Positions 10,559 to 25,500 of a stretch of 64,000 bases of DNA are shown piece by piece. Origin of the DNA: Gordionus sp. m RMFG-2023 (taxonomy: Eukaryota; Nematomorpha; Gordioida; Chordodea; Parachordodidae); assembly GCF_954871325.1 (NCBI RefSeq), contig NC_088777.1, positions 38,293,366 through 38,357,365 of the forward strand, given 5' to 3'. The notes under the pieces are model-generated. The model did no database searches and was not told the origin of the DNA. It saw only the letters and a list, made by a program, of their open reading frames with translations. Made by a program: the position numbers and the translations under genes. Numbering within the stretch: position 1 is the first letter of the stretch; each line of letters starts with the position of its first letter.

Positions 10559-13500
10559 ATGCTTGATAAAGAGAAAATCATAAATGACTCGATTGGCATT
10601 TTACTAGATAAGAATATTCCATTAACTGATAAATTTCGCGCTGTCTTTACCTTACGCAATATAGGCGGCAAGAAAGCTATTGATTCTATTTGTAAGTGCA
10701 TTGAAATTGAATCCTCAGTATTGCTAAAGCATGAATGTGCTTATTGTCTTGGTCAAATGAAAGATTCTTATTCTATTCCAAAATTACTCGAAATACTTAG
10801 TGATGAAAAAGTAGAAATAATTGTAAGACATGAAGCAGGTAATAAATGTTATTTTTTTAGAATTATTTGCATAATAAATCAATATAGCAGAGGCTATTGC
10901 TGCCATAGGAGAAGAATCTACACTTGTGATTAACACCCTCAAAAAATATATTCAGCATACTAATAAAGAAGTAAGATTTTATTTAATGAATATTCATTTT
11001 ATACTATGTATAATTAAGTCATGATGATTGAAACTGGCTGACTTGTACCTATTATATTGTATTCACGTTTTTTTGTAGAAGGAGTGTTGGGATATTTTTT
11101 ATTAGCCAGAGTTTGATAAATATCTTCAAAAAAAAGAAATTTTTGATCAAATTTTACCTAAAATGTCCAAATTTTTTATAAGTAAATATTTTTTTAAAAA
11201 TTTATATATTTAGTTTTATATTATTACATCATTATAATCACCATAACATTATGATAAAACAAACATAATTTAAACAATATAATAATATAAAAATCTTATT
11301 TTAAATGGATAAAATATGGCCAACTTTTTAATTGGACTCCCAAAAAGAAGCTATAGTTATATTTGTAGTAAAAAAAAATTTTTCAATTTATTTGTTATTC
11401 TTTAAGTGCTTCATTCTTTTGTGTTATTAAAAACAACAGAGGTATCCATGATTCTTCTAAACCTCATCAAACTGGGTATAATCAAAATGAGAAGAATCAT
11501 CTACCAATCTTGGGCAGGCTATAGTTACCTGTGCACAAATAACATCTCCATGAGTTATATTTGTAGTAAAAAAAAAATTCAATTCATTTGTTATTCTTTA
11601 AGTGCTTCATTCTTTTGTGTTATTAAAAACAACAGAGGTATCCATGATTCTTCTAAACCTCATCAAACTGGGTATAATCAAAATGAGAAGAATCATCTAC
11701 CAATTTTGGGGAAGGTTATAGTTACCTGTGCACAAATAACATCTACATGCTAAAATGTTCTCAAGGTAGGTTGAAAAAAGCCTGTAATGCATTTAAATAA
11801 AAGCTTTTCATTGGGAATACTTTGACATTGTTAATTTAATTAAGTATATTTAGATTATTTTTAACTAAGTATAGGAAATTTTCCATGTATTCATAAATAT
11901 TTAATATCATATTCATTGAATTCAACTTTTTTAATTTTAATATGTGTAGTAATACCGACTACTAATTATAAACAATACGACTACTAATTTATATTTCAAT
12001 TTATTTCTAACATCAAATTTTTATTAATTAATTTTTGAATATTCTATTCTATTTTTATATATAATATCTATAAATAATATTTTACTAATTTATTACATCC
12101 TTCAAACATTTTAAAGTTAGATTTCTTCAATAAACCTCTTTGTAGGTTTACGGTTTCTTGATGAACAACGTAATGTGGTATTTGTGTTTGTATTTGCTTC
12201 ATTCACTGGCACAACCATTTCTGTAACTTCCAAAGAACTTTAATGATTTGTGATAACTAAACGATTTCTTAACTGATCTGCATGCTTCCGTAATGTTTTC
12301 CCGGAAGATTCAACAATATAAGAATAAAGTCCTATTCTTTCTTTAATTACTCCCTCTCTCCAACCATTGGTATTTTCATTATTTAACCATATAGGTTGTG
12401 AGATTTCAAATTCTCTTTCCTTTGAATGTAAATCATGGTGAAGGCTTTGTTTATCATTGGCCCTTACTATTTCGTGTTCAGCATTTGGTCGGATCCAATC
12501 CAGACTTGTTTTCAATTGCCTCCCAAACATAATTTTAGCAGGAGATCTCCCTGTGGAGCTATGCTCTCCCAATCGATAGGTTGTTAAAACCTATGTCATA
12601 GCTTCTTCGGGATCGCTAATTGAATCTCTCGTCGCATAATACCGACCTTTCAAAGTTTGTACTGTACGTTCAGCTAATCCATTAGTTTTTGGATGATAGG
12701 GTGCCGAACGTATATGACGTATGTTATTTAAATCACAATACCTACGGAATTCCCCAGATAAGAATTGTGGTCCATTGTCTGACACAATGTACTTGGGTAT
12801 TCCAAACCTAGCAAACCATTTTTTTAGACGTTTTATCATAGCATCAGCAGAGGTATTTTGCATTAGATCAACATCTAACCATTTGGAGTAGGAATCGACA
12901 CCTATTAGCCAATATCGTGAATCTACTGGTCCAGCAAAATCAATATGGATTTGCTCCCAAGATTCCTTCCCAACAGTTTAAGAATATAGAGGTACTTCTT
13001 GAATACTAGGTCTATTTTTTTGGCATCCAGAACATATTTTGATAAAATTTTCTATATCAACATCACATCTGGCCCACCAGCAATACAATCTAAAAATAGA
13101 TTTCATTACATTTTCCCCAGGATGTCCCCGGTGAATCATTCCTAACACTGCATTTCTTAATTTATTAGGAATTACCAATCTCCCATTCCATTCTATAATA
13201 AATCGACAGAAAGCCGTCGATTATAAAAATTAACTATTTCTTTATCTTTATGACGATCAAAGTTTCGCCAACTTTGCTGAATATGTATTGCTACTTTTTT
13301 TAATATTAAATCTTGCTTCGACTCTTTTCGTAGAATATTTTCTGACAATTGCATATCATCCAAATTAATACTTCGAATATCCAAAGCATGTTTAGAATCT
13401 TGATTCTCTTCCGTGTCTAATATCGGAAGCCTTGATAATGCGTCGGCAATTACATTTTTATTACCAGGTCTATATTCTATTGTAAAATCATAAGAAGCCA

Positions 13501-16500
13501 TCTTCCAGGCCCAACGTGTCAAACGATTATTAGAAATTTTAGGTAAATCGCGTTTCTTTCCATATAATCGCTCTAATGGTTGATCAGTTCGAAGTAAAAA
13601 TTTTCTACCATAAATAAATGAATGAAATTTTTCAATACCAAATAAAAGTGCTCGAGCTTCTTTATCAATCGGAACGTAGTGTTTCTCTGATTCTAATAAA
13701 GTACGTGACGCGAACGAAATAGGTTTTGTCCTTCCGTCTACTAATTGATGTAACAACACAGCCCCTAATCCTGAATCAGATGCGTCGCATTCCAAAATTA
13801 TAGGCAACTGCGCGTTATAAGGAATTAACGTTTCCTCGGATGACAATAATTTCTTAACCTCATCGAAGGAATTTTGTTCATCTTTCGACCACTGCCAAGG
13901 TACTTTCACGCTCGTTAATCTATGTAATAGAGCCGCTTTAGAATGTAGATTGCGAATAAAACGTTCATGATAATTAACTAGTCCTAGAAAAGATCTAAGT
14001 TGTTGTATATTTTTAGGTTTTTGTGCATTTCGGATAGCCTTCACCTTTTTCGGGTTAGGATGTATACCGAATTTATCAATTATCACCCCTAAAAATTTTT
14101 GTAAAAATCTCACTTTTGTTAATTTCGCCTTAAGACCTGCTGCAAGTAATCTGTCTAACACTATTCGCAAATTATTTAAGTGCTCCTCATCATTTCGACC
14201 AGAAATAATTACGTCATCTAAATAGACACCAGTCATTTGGCAATCTTTTAGTAACTCATCCATATATCTTTGAAATATAGTTGGTGCACTTGCCAATCCA
14301 AAGGGCAATCGTCGGTAACGGAAATAGCCCTTATGAGTCACTATCGTTAGTAGTTCCTGGGATTCCGATTGTACTTCCATCTGTAAATACGCATCTTTCA
14401 GATCTATCACGGTAAATTTATCACCACCTTGGATTTTCTCTAACAAATCGTCTAAGGTAGGAATAACATGATGGTCATATAATAAACACGGATTGAGTGT
14501 AACTTTGAAATCAGCACAAATTCGAATATCGCCATTACTCTTGCGTACATTTACGGTTGGCGTTGACCACTGTACCCTGGTTATAGTCGAATTAATCTTT
14601 TCGATAATTCCTGCAGCTACTAATCGGTCTAATTCCATTTCAATTGCTTTGCGAAGTGGAAATGGTACCCTACGGGCTGGAAACGATCTTGGTACAGAGG
14701 TATCCTTTAAATGTATTCGCACTGCAAAATCACGTATATGTCCCATCTTATCATCAAAAATTTCTTGATGTTTATTAATCAAATCTCGAATTCTAGAATC
14801 TAGTGTTATGCAACATTTTTCTTTTTCAATATTGTTGACCAAATTGCGTACTTGTTTAATCATAACCTGAGGAGGCATTTCTAAATTGAATGCTATAATC
14901 CATGGTAATCCGAAAAGAGGCACCCCAGTTGTATTCATTATTACCACTGGTAGGGTCCTTGTTTGTGATCCAATCCTAACATTGACTTGGGTCTCGCCCT
15001 TAACGTCTAATGGATGATCACCATATGCAGTCAATGGACTGGTTGGCCTAATTTTTGGTCGCCCAATACTTGTCCATATATCAATTCCTATCAATGACGC
15101 TAGTGCACCAGTGTCAAAATCAAATTCAACATCTAACCCATTTATCTCTACAGTTAGTTTTGCTCGATTCTTTCGATTTTGTTGTATCATCCAAATATTA
15201 TGAATAGAATCACTTGATGACACTCTTATATAATTTAAATTCTTTGATTTACAGCAAACTGCAAAATGACCAATTTTTTTACATTTATTACATGCCGCAT
15301 TTGTAGCTGGACATCTCACTTCTCGGTTATGAATAAAACCACATTTATAACATTTAAGTTTATTATATTTGTATTTATTATCAAATGTAGTCGTTGTTTT
15401 AATTAGATGTTTATAATTATTATCATTATCATTTCTTTTTTTATTATCATTTATCTTATTAATAACAGGCATATTTTTATTTGCCATTTCTTTATCTGCT
15501 CTCTCAGAAGCTAATGCCAGATCAAGAATAAATTGAAAAGTCAGTACATTATTATCTCTATCAAGACCGTCGGGATATACCAAGAAGTACAACTTCTGAA
15601 AGTAGATTGAAAGGTTTGGATCTTTTGAATATTCATAGGCATTTGACGACAAGCAAGGATGAGATAATTGAAAAATTAGCTCAATCCCAACGAAGATTGG
15701 ATTTTACATATAAATATATAACATACAAAATACAATTATTCCTAAGAAACTTTTTATGTATTAATTTATATTTCCAACATTTAAATTTTTTATGTATATA
15801 AATTTTAAAGGCTCAAAAGATTCAAATGTCTATTTTGGGTCATTTATAGTGGTTATATTCACCTTATATTTTATAATTTAGCTTAATTCTTTACCGCTAA
15901 TTGTATCCGTTTAATATTTTTAATTCACACTTATTTTATAGTTTTTTATATATACATATATTTTTTTATACATTAATTTAAAATTGTGTATTAGAAATAT
16001 TTATTAGTTCTAATAAATTTATGCCTGATATTTTTAAAAAACAATATTTCTTAAAAAAATTTATCCCCCCCCCCAGACCAAATTCCTGCATAGCGGCTGA
16101 TGCCAATATATTACTGTCATCATATAGTGAAGTAAATCTATTTTTTATTATATGCATATTGTTATGATCTTCACAAATAACAAAAATTGTATTTTTAAAA
16201 GAATTAAATACTTCTAAATGCCTCTTTAGGTTTGAACTGCTAATCTTTGAAGAAGATTTTGTTTTTGCATAAAGAGCATTTTGCATAGATCATTGTATGG
16301 TACTACCATCTATTTCACATGAAGTAAAATACTTACGTAAATTATGAAACGGTAAAAGATTCTCATTCTCACTTATATCTGCTGTCACATCAATAAAATG
16401 TATCATCTTCTAAATCTATAATGTAAAACCTAGAATTTATATTATAAAATAATTAATAAATAAATATAACTTGTTCTTACAAAAAATTTGGGAAATTGTT

Positions 16501-19500
16501 GAAATATAAAATCTGGTGGAATGGTGGTTGATAAAATATGATATAGATAGATATTTTTTTTAAATAATATTTAAATTTAATTTTCAAAATTTTTATTTTA
16601 TTTATTGCTTTTTAAGTAAAAAAATAATTTTTAAAAGGATCGGGATTGAATATTTAAAAAAATGATCTCGTTCACGATCCACAATTTAAGGTCAGGATCT
16701 TAAATCCGAGAAATTTGGCAAATCTAGGGTCGGCGATCTTTGATTCGATCCTTTAACAACTCTGTATGGCTACATAATGAATATATATCGAAATTTTTAA
16801 TATTAAAAATCATCATTTTTCTATATTATCACTGCCAGAAAAGGGAGCTTAAAATGAATGCTATTCATGTTTTCCAACTTAATAAGGGAACATTGGCCCA
16901 ATTTCCAATAAAGACACTTTAAAAAAGATTTTTTTGTTTAATTTAACCCTTCAAAACTTTGGTGAAAAAAATGATGTTAGTACTCGGGTGGGGTTTAATA
17001 GACCCCAATTTTAAATGTATATATCTTCAGTAATATTCATTATTTTCATTTGATATTTGGATATAAGATAGATCTACATCTAACCTTAAGCTTGATAAAA
17101 TATATAAATATTTTAATTTCTTAAGCCTAGATTAAAGATGATGAGGGTAATTATTCATATAATCATGATAATTCATAATATGGATCTTTATTTTTCAATT
17201 TAAAAAAAATTACACTAATACATTCAAATATTAAAAAAAACATACAAATTTACTCTGGTGGGGTCTCACAAACCCCAATCAGTCACAAAATGCTTATATC
17301 TTAAAAATTACTCAATCGAAATATATGAAATTTGGAATATAGATTCTGATGAAGCTACTGAAGAATCCAGATCATAATATTTAACCGTTTTTATATAATA
17401 TCATTTCTAGCATGCCTGGGGTTTCATATATCCCACCAGAGTATTGAAGGGTTAATATTAGTACTATAGATTTGCAACTTTCTTAGGTTTCATTATATTT
17501 TAATTTTTTTTGAAAAAATATAAAGTTAAAAGAAACGTGTTACCTAGCTCTTAGAAGATTTTCTTGGTTGAAGGAATGCAAAGAGAAGCGAAATAGCATA
17601 AAGAATCCTTCCTTTTCTTACGATGGTTCTATCATATCTTACGATACTATTGACCCAACTCCATCTTTGCAATCGGATTTCTCCCTGAATCCAGATAATG
17701 TCGGTTTAATCTTGTTCAGATTATATATTCAATTAACAATATTTATTTTTTACCATTTTACACATATTTTGCAGTTTGAAGAACACATTTTCTCTATCTC
17801 CTTTAATTAAATACTTATTATTGGCATATTAAAGAATTTAATCCTCAGGAGGTTATTAATATTATGAGCTTTCCAATGTTTTAAGTCGACATTTCCATAT
17901 AAAAAAAAGTAACTAGCTGGCCTTCCTGAATAACCTTTTTCTATTGTAAAATATAAAATCTTCAGGCATATGCTACCTTCCACCTCGATAACTTTATTAT
18001 AAATTGTATTTATTTTAAATCACCCCCCCCCCCCACTCTTCTTCTATCATGACCACCTCTTACAAAGATTGATTTGAATGATAACTTATACACTTTATAC
18101 TAATAATGTAAATAGATCCATCATACTTACTAACAATGAGCGAAAGAATTTTGAAGGACCCTGAAGCAGATTTGTATGATAGGTATAAAGCTATTTTCAC
18201 TCTCAGGGACATTGGGACTGATGATGCAGTTGAAATAATGGCACAGGGTATATAATTTCAACCCTTTTTACCATTTTATAGATAAATTAAATTTGTTGAT
18301 CATTCTAAAATAAAATATGACTAAAAAGGATGTGGTTAGTTTTTTTTGTAGAATCTATCTTTAAGAATATGTTATATTTCTATTCTTATAAAAAATATAT
18401 ACTTTTGATTCGCAATTTTTTAATTTTATACATTTTAAAATTTCGATAATAATAATAATATTCAATTGTAACCTAATATTTTTATTTGTTAATATGGTAT
18501 ATGTCGTATTGTGTTATGGAATCCATTGGGATTCAGAATCTCATAATTTTATATTATTTATACAGTCCAATATTTAAATTTAAAAAATATGAATCAACCG
18601 AAAATAATATTCCAGTAAGTATCGAAGGCCCACAATGTGAACTTCAGATACATTTATCATGAACTTTATGAACTACTCTTAATCTATATCGATTTTTATA
18701 TAAATTGTAAAATGTTTATGGCCAAATTGTCTGAGAATGAGTACTCTATACTTGCTTGGAATATATTTAGTCTTGAATCAAATTTTTTTAAATGAAAATG
18801 AACTATAAAATGTGCAAAGGGCATAATTTTATGTGGGGATTTATCAGTTCAAAGGTTTTTGGAAGTCTGACATTTGTAAATAGCATAATAAAAGGTTAAA
18901 AATATGAGATATTAATCAATATCTTCATCCAATTATTCATCCCTTATTTCCAAGTGGCGTAACTGTATTTCAATAAGATGGGACACCGTGTCATACTGTG
19001 AAATTTTAGATGCGCCTTCCCACTAGGATAATCTAAAGAAAATTGAAACTATTTGCAATTCTATTATATGGGAATCATACGAAGATCTCTAAATTCAATG
19101 CCTAATAATAAACGATGTTACAAAAGCGAATGGGGATGCAACCAAATATTAAGTTAAAATGGACAAATTATTACGAATAATATTTAAAATGGAAATAATT
19201 TGTGAAGTTCTTTTATTTTTAATTAATAAAAGTTTATATTCTTTAATATATGTATATTCAAACCTGTTTAATTTGGGCATGGTTAGGACTGAAATTTTTT
19301 CCTTATTTATACAATTACCCATTTTATCAAGACTACCATCTCTTATATTCTTAGTTTAGCCAAAAGTGAGATTATGTTCAACCATTTAAAAAAAATTTTT
19401 TATATTAATTATTCAACAAATCATGTGTAAAATTATTTATGTATATGTCTTATTGGGATATCTGGGATCCAGTTAAAATATGATTAAATTTTATAATATA

Positions 19501-22500
19501 AATGAATGTAACAAAAAAGAGGTATTACGCAATTGGATAAAAAGTTTAAAATCTAAATACTTTTTAAAGGACAATGCTCAATTTATCAAGGCATTTTCTA
19601 ATAGTAGTTAATAGAAATTTGATTGGGACTTAAAATTTTGGTCAAATAAGGGAGTTGTCCGGATTATCGAGAGCCCAGGTTAGACATGTTTGACTTATAT
19701 TTAAAAAGTAAAAATATTTGTTTTAAATTGATTAATTATAATTTTTTTTTTTAATATAATTTTATATATTATGCTATTTTTAATATAAATATTATGTATA
19801 TATTTATGAAATAAACATTTTTTTATAAAAAAAATTATAATTTTTATCGAAATTTTAAAACGCATGAAATAATTGCAAATGAACAAATATAGTTTGAAGT
19901 TGGGTAGTATAATATTATATATAATTAAACATTATAAATTAAGTTTTAGCCGATCCTAAAAATACCCAGTCCTACTTATTAAAGCACGAGCTAGCCTTCG
20001 TTATGGGTCAGATGCAAAACCCTATATGTCTGTTACCACTAAAAGAAAGGCTTAGTGATAAAACTGATCATTGTATGGTAAGACACGAATGCGCTGAAGC
20101 CATAGGATCTATCATTGGATATCTAAATGCGAATCCAACTTCTGGTGGAACTAGCGAAAATATTTTAAATTTCTCAATTATTCTACAGGATGTTAATAAT
20201 CAAATCGGAGAAGTAGGCGCAAATCAGAGAAGAAATATTGATGGTATATTAGTTTTAAAAAAAAAGTTTTTTAATAAAAAATTAATATATAACACAGCTT
20301 TAATTTACAATAGCGAATAACTTTCAATATATTTATCTCCAGCACTGTGCGATAATGAAATTGTTAATATTATTTTTAAATGGAGTTAGAAATTACGAAA
20401 CTTTTAAGCACAAAATGTATTTTGTTTATAATAGATAGAAAGATAGATAGATAGTGATTAAAAGAAATTGAACCTGTGAAATAAATTGCAATCCACGATA
20501 ATTAACTTATTGAAAGCTGCTAGATTTATTAGGGGATCAGGTAATCAAAAAATTTGGGTACCTTCAAAGAGATTTAAAATGAAGCATACCAATGCATTCC
20601 AGAAAAAATCCTCTTGACCTTGAGCCAAATTAATTGTAAAGGTAAACCATTACATGATATCTAGACTCTTTACGATAACATCTTAGTTATCCTGAACCAG
20701 AGCCGTGCAGACAGGAGGGCGAGTGGGGCAATCGACCTGGGCCGCATAATATTGTTAAAAATAAGAATTTTTTGTATACACTACAGACATAGTAGTATTT
20801 ATTATTTTTTTTGTAAAAAAATGTGTGAATTTTGAATAAAGGTTTGGTATAGTGTTGTTAAACGGCTGAGTCAAGTCGGTTTGGCCTTATACTCAGCCAA
20901 TTTTTGAATCGAAAAATCAACTCAGGCTCAAGCTGGCTCATTGAGCCATATAAGCTGGTTCAGTAATTGGCTCAAGCTGACTTTTGATCCGAAATTTATT
21001 TATTTGGGATTAAGACATTTTAAAATTATAATTATGTAGAAATAGTGTGCCATCTCCATTTTGTGTGAAAATTGATTCAGAATCAAGCTAGCTCGATGAG
21101 CAACATAAGTGGGTTAGCTGAATTTGTTCCAGAACTTTGAGGTCGCTCACATGTTTATTTGCAACTACAAGTAAATATATTAAAGAACTCTACTATACCC
21201 CCGGCCCGAACCCTATTTTTTAAAAATAATTTCGGTTCGGGCCTTATATTTTTTTAAAAAATTTCGGACCGCACCGGGTTTAAATGTGATATCATTACAT
21301 TATGTCAAATAAATTTAATTCTTATAAGAAATAAGGCGCTAATATTCTTTATCTGTAGTATATTTTTTTTACTATAAAAAAATAATTTCTATATTTATAT
21401 AAATTTGGGCCGGGCGGACAAATAATTTTTATTTTGAATCGGGTTTATCGGGACAATTAAAAAAAAATTTGTTCTTGATTGGGCTGAGGAGGACATTTTT
21501 TTAAATTTTGGCCCGGGCAGGGGTTAAATTAGGCCCGATGCAGATCACTAATTTGAAACTCTTATTTGAAATTTGAATTATATTTACTTTTTGCAAAGTC
21601 TGATATATTTTTTATGCTTGGCCTGGCAGGGGTTAAATTAGGCCCGATGCAGATCACTAATTTGTAACTCTTATTTGAAATTTAAATTAAATTTACTTTT
21701 TGCAAAGTCTCATTCATTTTTTATGCTTTTTATTTATTTTAATATTGAATTTTCGCCTAATTTTTTAATTATTATTTTATATTAATTATTTATGGCTATA
21801 TATATGTATGCTTATGCCATGCTAAAATGAAAAAATAACACAAAGTTAAAAACTGTTGTAAATAAATTAAACAAATAATTATAAATACAAAGAAAGGAAG
21901 TTGTAATATTTAAAAAAATAAAAATAATGAAGGCCAGGAGAGGTGAGAAACGACGACAACCAGACGAATATAAATAATATTATTTTTTAAGAAAAAATTA
22001 AATTTTAATATTATAAAAAAAATTTTTTTAATCTATTATATCCTTCTACCCTTTTTCTAAATTGGTTATCAGATTAAGTAAATTATAAGTAGAAATGGAA
22101 AAGATTTAACCAAGAATTTTAAAAATAAAATAAAACACTTTTAAATTGGGAATTTTTCAGTCACACATTTTTACAAAAAAATATATTTAAAATTTTTAGT
22201 CATTAATTGAGAATACCATTTTTGAGGCAATGTTTCTCTCTCAATCTGCCTAATAAATCATAAATAATCAAGTTTCATAAAACTTAAATTAAACAAAAAT
22301 ATTTATTTAAATTTCTTCCCATTCCCCTCCTATATTGGCAGGGGTTGGTTTAAATCTAATTTTATTATATAAGTGGTGATCTTAAAGGAGAAAATTAATT
22401 TCTTATATCAAACATGTTAACCTCTTATTTTTATTATCTTGAGACAAACTAATGATGTATTGGGTTGTTAGGTTATAACTCTTATGATATTTATAATATA

Positions 22501-25500
22501 TAAATCAGAGACCTGCACGCCCGGCCCAATTTTTTTAAACATATCCGGGCCGGGCCTAAAAAAATTTTATTTGAATATATCCGGGCCGGGCCTAAGATTG
22601 TTAAACCCGGGCCGGGCCTTAATATTTTTTATAAAAATTTTTACATTATGAGTTAATGGTTATAAGATTATATTATAGTTATGATTAATATAATATTGGG
22701 TGATGGTTAACACTACCTAATACCCACAGATCGATCTAATTATTAATTTCCTGAAAATTTATTCAAAGTATTAATATATTTTTTTATAATTCATATCTAA
22801 ATTTTTACAACATATTTTACCAAAACAATCAAATAAAGGAATATCTTAAATAAGCCCCAATATTCAAGTATTATTAATATATTTTTTTATAATTCATATC
22901 TAAATTTTTAGAATATATTTTACCATAACAATAAAGGAATATCACTTCTTGAAGTTTGTAATACCTTTCAAAGCGAAAAAGGAGGAATAAAATTGATTTT
23001 ACTTAATATAAAGCATTTTTTAATTGAAAAATTTGTTTTACACAAGTATCATTTTATTTCTCTTTTTATCTGTCCCAAATTCAAGCAATTACGTATATAG
23101 TCAGGGACAGATCGCAAGATGACGGAAAACTATATAAAAGATTATAATAAATTACAAGAGACTCAGGAAGTAAATGAAATACCATCGACCAGTCAAATTA
23201 CGACTGTTGTTAAACAAACTGAATCGTTTTATGACAAATGGGGCGATGGTAATTCTGGTAATATGTCAATACCCGATGATGAATATTATAATTACATAAA
23301 TAAAAAAATAGATGAAACATTTAGGGTGGATAATTTGTTAGAGTGGTGGGCGGCTCATCAAAGCGAATTTCCAATTTTAGCAAAATTGGCAATTCCTGCT
23401 TCAAGTGCAAGCTGTGAGCGGAATTTTTCCACTACGAGAATTCTTGAAGAAAGAAGAAGTAATCTTCAACCTAAAAAGGTAGATATGCTTCTCTTTCTTC
23501 ATGATAATTTGTGAATTTTTAATATCTTTCTTGAGTATAGGGTTTCGTCAATCATGCTGGTTTTTTACTTTGCAAACTGTCAGATATTTATTGCATTTAT
23601 TATATTTACCTTGAGTCATGAAAGTTTTTAATCCAACATTTTTCATTATTTTTTTTTACAATATTATATAATACAATTATCTTCTTTTGTTAGAAATTTA
23701 TATTATAAAATAAATTATATTAATATTGTGCAATTAGATTATATTTTCAAAATACTATTTATTATACATGAATTTTTTTAAATAGCGATTTATTTTTATT
23801 TTATAAATTAAATAGTAAATTAAATACAATATATTATATTATATTCTCAAAATATTTTCCATTTTTATAAATTAAATATTAGTTTTATTATTTTTAAATG
23901 CAATATAAAATATAGTATATGCTCAAAATATTATTACCATTTTTATGAATATTAGTTTTATTTTTATAAATTCAATATAAAATATAGTATATGCTCAAAA
24001 TATCCATTTTTATAAATAACAGTTTTATAATTTTTATAAATTTAATATAATATTCTCAAAATATTAGCTTTTTACATGTATTTTTTAAATAATAAGCTAT
24101 AATACTCGCTGAAAAATATGGTAAAATACCTCATAGGTGAATTTTTGTATATACCAGGTCGAATATAATTTTAAAAAATTCCGAGCCGGGCCTTAAATTT
24201 TTAAATCCGGGCCGGGCCGTAAAATTTTTTTTTAAAATATCCGGGCCGGGCCTAAAAAATTTAAAACCGGGCCGGGCCGTGCAAATGGTACCTCTGCAGG
24301 TCTCTGATATAAATATATGCATTATTTACCTAATTCAATTATTATATAAAAAATATTAAAATAAATTAGATGAAGCGGCACTAAAAGAAAAATTAATCTT
24401 AGATGTTTTGCCTTTTTTATATTTTCTTAAAAAATGTATGTTATTTTGAAAACGAAAATATTATTCATAAAATTAGCCAAAACAATGTATTCGCAATATA
24501 TTTATACTTGTAGTTAAAAATAAGCATGTGAACTACCTAAGAGTTCTGGAGCCCACTCTTTCGGCTCAACGAGAGGATTTCCAACAGGAGACAAAATAGA
24601 TATTTACATTATAAGGTAAAATAATTTTACTTTGTTGATATTGAAGATAGAAATATCAATAGTCAACTCACATTGAATGATAGTGGTTGACCTAAAACTA
24701 CATTTAAAAAATCTGGGCGATGCAAATGAAACCTCTGCAGGTATTAATAAGGCAAATATAAAAAATAAATTAAAAAAATTATTAATATTAATAAAATCAC
24801 CTTTAAAAATGTGTATTTAATATTAATAAAACCACTAAAAATGTTTATATAAAATTCATAAAAAATAATATAATATTTACATCAAATTCTATGAAAAAAA
24901 TTAAAAAATAAAATGCCATAAAAAAATAATAAATCTGAAATAAAAAAAATCTGAGCAATCTTCCCAAAAAATCTAAGAAGATTTCAAACATTTGAAAGAT
25001 TATGGTGGTACCGAAAACAACATTTCATGAAAACAGGGAAGATTGAGTTAATGAAGGATTATTTATCAAAATATCTTTAGCTTAAAAGAAAAAAAATGAA
25101 TATATATTTAAATTTCTATATCTAAAATATAAATTAATAAAAAACAAAAATAATAAAAATATTATTAAAAAATATATATGAGGGAACTTGGCATATAAAT
25201 TTTGGCTAAAATTAGACTCGAGCCAACTCCTGAGCCAATTTTTACGACTCCATCTCGAGGAGTTTGGCTTTTTAGCAACACTAGTTTGGTATGTCTAGCC
25301 AAGAAACATTAAGTATCATAACAAAGATTTGATTTATATTTTAGTAAAAAATTCATTTATTTTTTTAGTTAAGAAATTTTACTTTTAAATTTTCATTTTT
25401 TTGAATTATAAATAATCTTTAAAAACGATTTAATTAAATTTTCTATCAACAAAGAAACAAGATAATCGGTTAGTAAATAATATAATAAATTTTTTTTAAA

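Larger units (their letters stand above)
20850..25283. mobile_element. Middle hAT element of the nest (level 2)
   Basis: The ends are TAGTGTTGTTAAACGGCTGA and the complement of TAGTGTTGCTAAAAAGCC. The 8-bp flanks are identical: GTTTGGTA at 20,842-20,849 and 25,284-25,291. GGCTCA/TGAGCC words are dense near both ends, and a further inverted match joins about 21,080-21,190 with about 24,480-24,600. No transposase of its own was recognised. It sits inside the level-1 element and is itself interrupted by the elements at about 21,190 and 22,506. Confidence 0.85.

Noticed and set aside
11406-11753. 115-codon ORF
   Set aside because: It spans a 198-bp tandem duplication inside DOHH intron 2, and its internal repetition is explained by that duplication.
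14493-14768. Open frame on the plus strand within the Ty3/gypsy element
   Set aside because: It is the antisense shadow of the pol region.
19701-19886. Lys/Ile/Phe-rich minus-strand ORF
   Set aside because: AT-noise frame inside DOHH intron 4.
20430-20455. GATA microsatellite as a regulatory cluster
   Set aside because: It is a short simple repeat in an intron with no supporting context.
24131-24322. Open frame with repeated RPGF/RPGP residues
   Set aside because: It is the translation of the CCGGGCC subterminal array and terminus of the hAT element ending at 24,306.
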